Assembly: GCA_003219335.1 (NCBI GenBank)
Contig: QHOF01000133.1
Coordinates: forward strand, 3,455 to 11,388
Length of the DNA: 7,934 nucleotides
Direction: 5' to 3'
Source: Verrucomicrobiota bacterium
GTDB taxonomy: Bacteria; Verrucomicrobiota; Verrucomicrobiia; Chthoniobacterales; UBA10450
Of the stretch, positions 5,509 to 7,934 are shown in pieces. The position numbers and the translations under genes are program-made. The notes below the pieces were generated by a model. It saw only the letters and a list, made by a program, of their open reading frames with translations. It did no database searches and had not been told where the DNA came from. Position 1 is the first letter of the stretch. Each line of letters begins with the position of its first letter.

Positions 5509-6275
5509 TCCGAGCCGTGGTCGCGCTGGCAGTGTTGATCGCGCTCGGGGCGGTCAAATTGCCGGTCGAACGCAACCTGGCGGCGCTGCATCGGCAGGAA
5601 CATTTCGGCGGCGTCGAGTTTAATGTCGATCTACGCGAAAAACTTGGCCAGCTCGGCTTCGTGGCGGCGTTGAGCGGGTTTCGAGCCATCGTTGCCGACG
5701 CGCTGTTTATCCAGGCGTACACTGCATGGGAAAACACCGAATGGGGCCGCATGTTATTGTTGTTCCGGCAAATCACCACGCTCCAACCGCGGATGCTCCT
5801 TTTTTGGGATACAGCAGCGTGGCACATGGCGTGGAACGCGAGCGTGGCCGCCATGAACAATCGGACCCAGCCGCGCCTTGCGCTGCGAGTCAAAGCGCAA
5901 CGTGAATATTTTGCTTTGGGCAAAGATTTCCTCGAGCGCGGAATAAAGAACAATCCCGATCGTCCCGACCTCTATGAAGCGCTCGCCCGGCTATACAAGG
6001 AGAAATACAAAGACCACCTGCGCGCTTCTGAACATTACGCGAAGGCAGCGGCCCTGCCCGGAGCGCCCTCCTTCGACAGACGTTTCTCCGCGTACGAGCT
6101 TTCTTACTGCGAGGGACACGAGCGCGAAGCGTACGAGCGGCTGCGCAGCCTCTATGACGAGGGCCCGAAGGAACGGCTGCCTACGTTGATTAAGCGGCTG
6201 AAGGTCCTCGAAGAAAAACTTGGAATCCCGCAGGAACAACGAATTCCCGATCAGCCAAACAAAATCGCGAAATAA
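5505..6275 (+). CDS. Membrane-anchored TPR-like protein encoded with the ABC transporter
   Basis: The product is 256 aa from ATG 5505, which overlaps the permease TGA (ATGA). GGGAAGGAA just upstream is one of the better SD sequences in the window. Residues 3-18 form a hydrophobic N-terminal anchor or uncleaved signal. Next is a conserved-looking segment (about 55-112: SGFRAIVADALFIQAYTAWE, LQPRMLLFWDTAAWHMAWN), a pattern I associate with TPR membrane proteins of Verrucomicrobiota and Planctomycetota. Helix pairs of tetratricopeptide type follow at about 154-185 (DLYEALARLYKEKYKDHLRA) and 190-221, then a charged C-terminal helix (222-239) and a polar tail. The gene position suggests a helper or scaffold for the transporter, acting at the membrane. 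That is inference. The frame is open back to 5169, but that part is antisense-free overlap inside the permease and is not coding in this frame. Confidence 0.8.
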   Translation: MIRAVVALAVLIALGAVKLPVERNLAALHRQEHFGGVEFNVDLREKLGQLGFVAALSGFRAIVADALFIQAYTAWENTEWGRMLLLFRQITTLQPRMLLFWDTAAWHMAWNASVAAMNNRTQPRLALRVKAQREYFALGKDFLERGIKNNPDRPDLYEALARLYKEKYKDHLRASEHYAKAAALPGAPSFDRRFSAYELSYCEGHEREAYERLRSLYDEGPKERLPTLIKRLKVLEEKLGIPQEQRIPDQPNKIAK

Positions 6276-6343
6276 TTAAATCGCCCGCTCGCGAAGACTT
6301 TCGGAGTTGAATCGCCACTCGCGACGGCGTTCGGGCGTTAAAT
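6276..6343 (+). repeat. 31-bp tandem direct repeat, two copies plus a stub
   Basis: Copy 1 (6276-6306) begins TTAAATCGCCCGCTCGCGA. Copy 2 (6307-6337) begins TTGAATCGCCACTCGCGA. Both end in TTTCGG/GTTCGG-type sequence, and a third TTAAAT starts at 6338. The first halves match closely, while the second halves differ more. The repeat begins at the base after the TPR gene's TAA. CGCCCG (6282-6287) and CGGGCG (6332-6337) could close a weak stem, but no T-run follows, so I do not call a terminator. Confidence 0.55.
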
Positions 6344-6366
6344 TGTTGCGGCGTCCATGCATTCCA

Positions 6367-6397
6367 TTGTAACGTTGTAACTCTTTAAGGTTAACCT
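6367..6397 (+). promoter_or_regulatory. Possible regulatory region of the metallophosphoesterase gene
   Basis: TTGTAA occurs twice (6367-6372 and 6375-6380). A perfect 10-bp palindrome, AGGTTAACCT, lies at 6388-6397, 9 bp before the ATG. It could be an operator, or a chance palindrome. No convincing -35/-10 pair is present. Confidence 0.25.
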
Positions 6398-6406
6398 GTG
6401 TTGTAA

Positions 6407-7129
6407 ATGCGTGTTGCAATCTTCAGTGATATTCACGCGAACCTCGAAGCGCTCGAAGCAGTCCTGGCGGACGCGCGGCAACGTCGATGCACCCACTTTG
6501 TGTGCCTGGGCGACGTGGTCGGCTATAACGCCAATCCGCGCGAATGCATAGAGCGCGTCCGCGAACTGAATTGCCCCGTGGTAAAAGGCAATCACGACGA
6601 GGAGGCAACGCTTTCCGCGTCTTCGGAACGTTTCAACGAACTGGCCGAGCGCGCCATTCAGTGGACCCGCGACAATTTGACGGAAGAGGACAAGGAATGG
6701 CTGCGCAGTTTGCCGTTACAAAGGCAGGTGCACGGTTTTACGATCGTGCACGCCACGCTCGATACACCCGGCCGATGGGGCTACGTTTTTAACAACCTCG
6801 ACGCCGTCGCCAGTTTCACTTATCAGCGCACTGCCGTCTGTTTTTTCGGCCACACGCATGTGCCCACGGTATTCATTCGAGACCAGGGCGTCCGACAGGA
6901 GCGAACCGGACACGTGCACATCGAGCCAGCCGCAAAGTATTTCATCAACGCAGGCAGCGTCGGGCAACCACGCGACGGAAATTGGCGCGCGGCCTATTGC
7001 ATTTACGATGTTGAGAACAATCTGGTCGAACTGTTGCGGGTAAAATATGATCTGGCGACGGCGCAAAAGAAGATTGCCAAAGCCGGCCTGCCGCAACTCC
7101 TCGCCGAGCGCCTGGCCATGGGACGGTGA
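6407..7129 (+). CDS. Calcineurin-like metallophosphoesterase (YfcE/MJ0936 type)
   Basis: A cytosolic two-metal phosphoesterase of 240 aa. All metal-ligand motifs are present in order: D8-x-H10 (FSDIHANLEAL), G35-D36 (CLGDVVGY), G61-N62-H63-D64, H115 (IVHATL) and G148-H-T-H151 (FFGHTHVP). The C-terminal NAGSVGQPRDGNWRAAY (181-197) is typical of the small bacterial Metallophos_2 group, which includes phosphodiesterases such as YfcE and MJ0936. Residues 70-100 form a helical insert over the active site. The C-terminus has an extra helical tail (about 213-240). The physiological substrate is not predictable from these motifs. The start ATG 6407 directly precedes the conserved first strand (MRVAIFSDIH), but no SD is seen. 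It stands alone after the 131-bp gap and ends 24 bp from the convergent ispD, with no terminator hairpin between them. Confidence 0.92.
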   Translation: MRVAIFSDIHANLEALEAVLADARQRRCTHFVCLGDVVGYNANPRECIERVRELNCPVVKGNHDEEATLSASSERFNELAERAIQWTRDNLTEEDKEWLRSLPLQRQVHGFTIVHATLDTPGRWGYVFNNLDAVASFTYQRTAVCFFGHTHVPTVFIRDQGVRQERTGHVHIEPAAKYFINAGSVGQPRDGNWRAAYCIYDVENNLVELLRVKYDLATAQKKIAKAGLPQLLAERLAMGR

Positions 7130-7153
7130 CGCCGCCGCGTTGAGGAGGGACAG

Positions 7154-7849
7154 TCAATTTGCCACAGGCTTCGCCGCCCGTTGCGTGAGCACAAACTCCG
7201 CCAGCGGCAGGTCGCGCGGATAAGTGATTTTGAAATTGAAATCATCGTTGAGAACGAGAAGTACCTTGCGACAGAGTCGCTCGACTGCTGAAACCTCGTC
7301 CGTTACCGAAACAGCGTCTGCATAAACGGCGCGATAGGCGTCATCGATCAACTGCCGCTCGAAAATCTGCGGCGTTTGCATCGCGTACAGTTGATGTCGA
7401 TCCACCGAGTCGGTTACCAGAAGAGCGGTATCTGCGCGTTTTACAGTCTCGTTGACTGGGTCTGCTATGGCAGCTGCGCCGTGAACGCGGCACTGTTCGA
7501 AGACTCGCTCGATCTGCTCGGGAGTAACCAGCGGCCGCGCGGCGTCGTGCACCGCGACGTATCGTGCAGCTGCGTCCAGATGTTCCAGGCCGGCGCGCAC
7601 GGAATCCTGCCGGTATTTACCACCCGGAATGATCGTCCGAACCTTTTTGAAATTTTCATCGCGAACGATCGTTTTGATTTCAGCGTGCCGGTTTTCCCGG
7701 CCGACGACGATGATTCCATCGACCGAGCCGGCGCGCTCAAATGCGCGTATCGCGTGCGCGATGACTGGTTTGCCGGCAATCGTCGCGAACAATTTATCGA
7801 AGCCCATGCGCTCGCTATTCCCCGCAGCGACAAGGATCGCCGTTAGCAT
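7154..7849 (-). CDS. ispD: 2-C-methyl-D-erythritol 4-phosphate cytidylyltransferase
   Basis: IspD catalyses step three of the MEP isoprenoid pathway: CTP + MEP gives CDP-ME + diphosphate. From ATG 7849 the product is 231 aa (E. coli 236). The CTP-binding N-terminus reads AILVAAGNSERMGFDKLF, with the catalytic Arg (E. coli Arg20) and Lys (Lys27) in SERM and DKLF. Other family motifs follow: PGGKYRQDSVRAGL, VAVHDAARPLVTPEQ, VDRHQLYAMQTPQIF (Arg matching E. coli Arg157), VTDEVSAVE, and FKITYPRDLPLAE near the end (Lys matching Lys213). A TTG at 7855 would add two residues. ATG is preferred, although no SD is evident for either. The gene is convergent with the metallophosphoesterase. Upstream lies repeat sequence, so any partner such as ispF is outside the window. 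Confidence 0.95.
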   Translation of the reverse strand: MLTAILVAAGNSERMGFDKLFATIAGKPVIAHAIRAFERAGSVDGIIVVGRENRHAEIKTIVRDENFKKVRTIIPGGKYRQDSVRAGLEHLDAAARYVAVHDAARPLVTPEQIERVFEQCRVHGAAAIADPVNETVKRADTALLVTDSVDRHQLYAMQTPQIFERQLIDDAYRAVYADAVSVTDEVSAVERLCRKVLLVLNDDFNFKITYPRDLPLAEFVLTQRAAKPVAN

Positions 7850-7860
7850 GAGCAAGAAAA

Positions 7861-7934
7861 GAAACGCCCAACATTCAACATCGAACGCCCAACGTTAAAT
7901 TCAGAGTGCACCAATTCGGCGTTGGGTGTTCCGC
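7861..7934. repeat. Short-repeat cluster with inverted arms upstream of ispD
   Basis: ACGCCCAAC occurs at 7864-7872 and, as GAACGCCCAACG, at 7883-7894. CGTTGGGTGTTC at 7920-7931 is the inverse of the latter with one mismatch, enclosing 25 nt. ACATTCAACATCGAACGCCC resembles small interspersed repeats I recall from Verrucomicrobiota genomes. The element continues past the window edge. It begins 12 bp before the ispD ATG, so it overlaps the region where the ispD promoter or leader should lie. Confidence 0.5.

Noticed and set aside
7130..7153. Bidirectional terminator between the convergent metallophosphoesterase and ispD genes
   Set aside because: The 24-bp gap has no hairpin and no T-run. Termination must happen elsewhere or by Rho.

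Overview
The window looks like ordinary chromosome from a Gram-negative, moderately GC-rich bacterium, most likely Verrucomicrobiota (Chthoniobacterales or a related soil lineage). The lineage is an inference. It rests on the mix of genes, the weak Shine-Dalgarno signals, and short interspersed repeats of kinds I associate with soil Verrucomicrobiota genomes. No CRISPR array, tRNA, rRNA, transposase or phage gene is visible, and I see no recognisable defence or other new multi-gene system.

Left part (1-2088), minus strand. A small FtsB/DivIC-like division protein (1529-1915) is followed by peptide chain release factor 2, prfB (179-1322). prfB contains the classical autoregulatory +1 frameshift: an in-frame TGA at 1248-1250, with a CTT TGA C slip site and a GGAGG stimulator 3 nt upstream. 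A plain ORF call at 1204 therefore loses the N-terminus. Both genes end with the same 8 nt, TAGGGTAG. The first three bases are the stop codon, and the rest starts a REP-like palindrome with a GTAG head. The REP pair after prfB (127-178) can fold into a perfect three-way junction. The set between the two genes (1381-1528) is a nested inverted repeat with 22-bp perfect arms.

Middle part (2089-3663), plus strand. Two genes for exported proteins of unknown function overlap by GTGA. The first (2089-2897) is split by an apparent 1-nt deletion near 2461-2475. The second is a small secreted beta-rich protein. A 59-bp gap separates them from an acylphosphatase gene.

Operon at 3388-6275, plus strand. 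Acylphosphatase, an ABC transporter ATPase, its ABC-2 type permease and a membrane-anchored TPR-like protein are joined by overlaps of 8, 4 and 4 nt, so they are probably co-transcribed and translationally coupled. The ATPase/permease junction (about 4495-4625) is made of short repeats that now encode the ATPase tail and the first ~30 residues of the permease. The substrate of the transporter cannot be read from the sequence.

Right part (6276-7934). A 131-bp gap holds a 31-bp tandem repeat and a short palindrome. It is followed by a calcineurin-like metallophosphoesterase (plus, 6407-7129). Convergent to it is ispD of the MEP isoprenoid pathway (minus, 7154-7849). The last 75 bp, upstream of ispD, are again repeat sequence.
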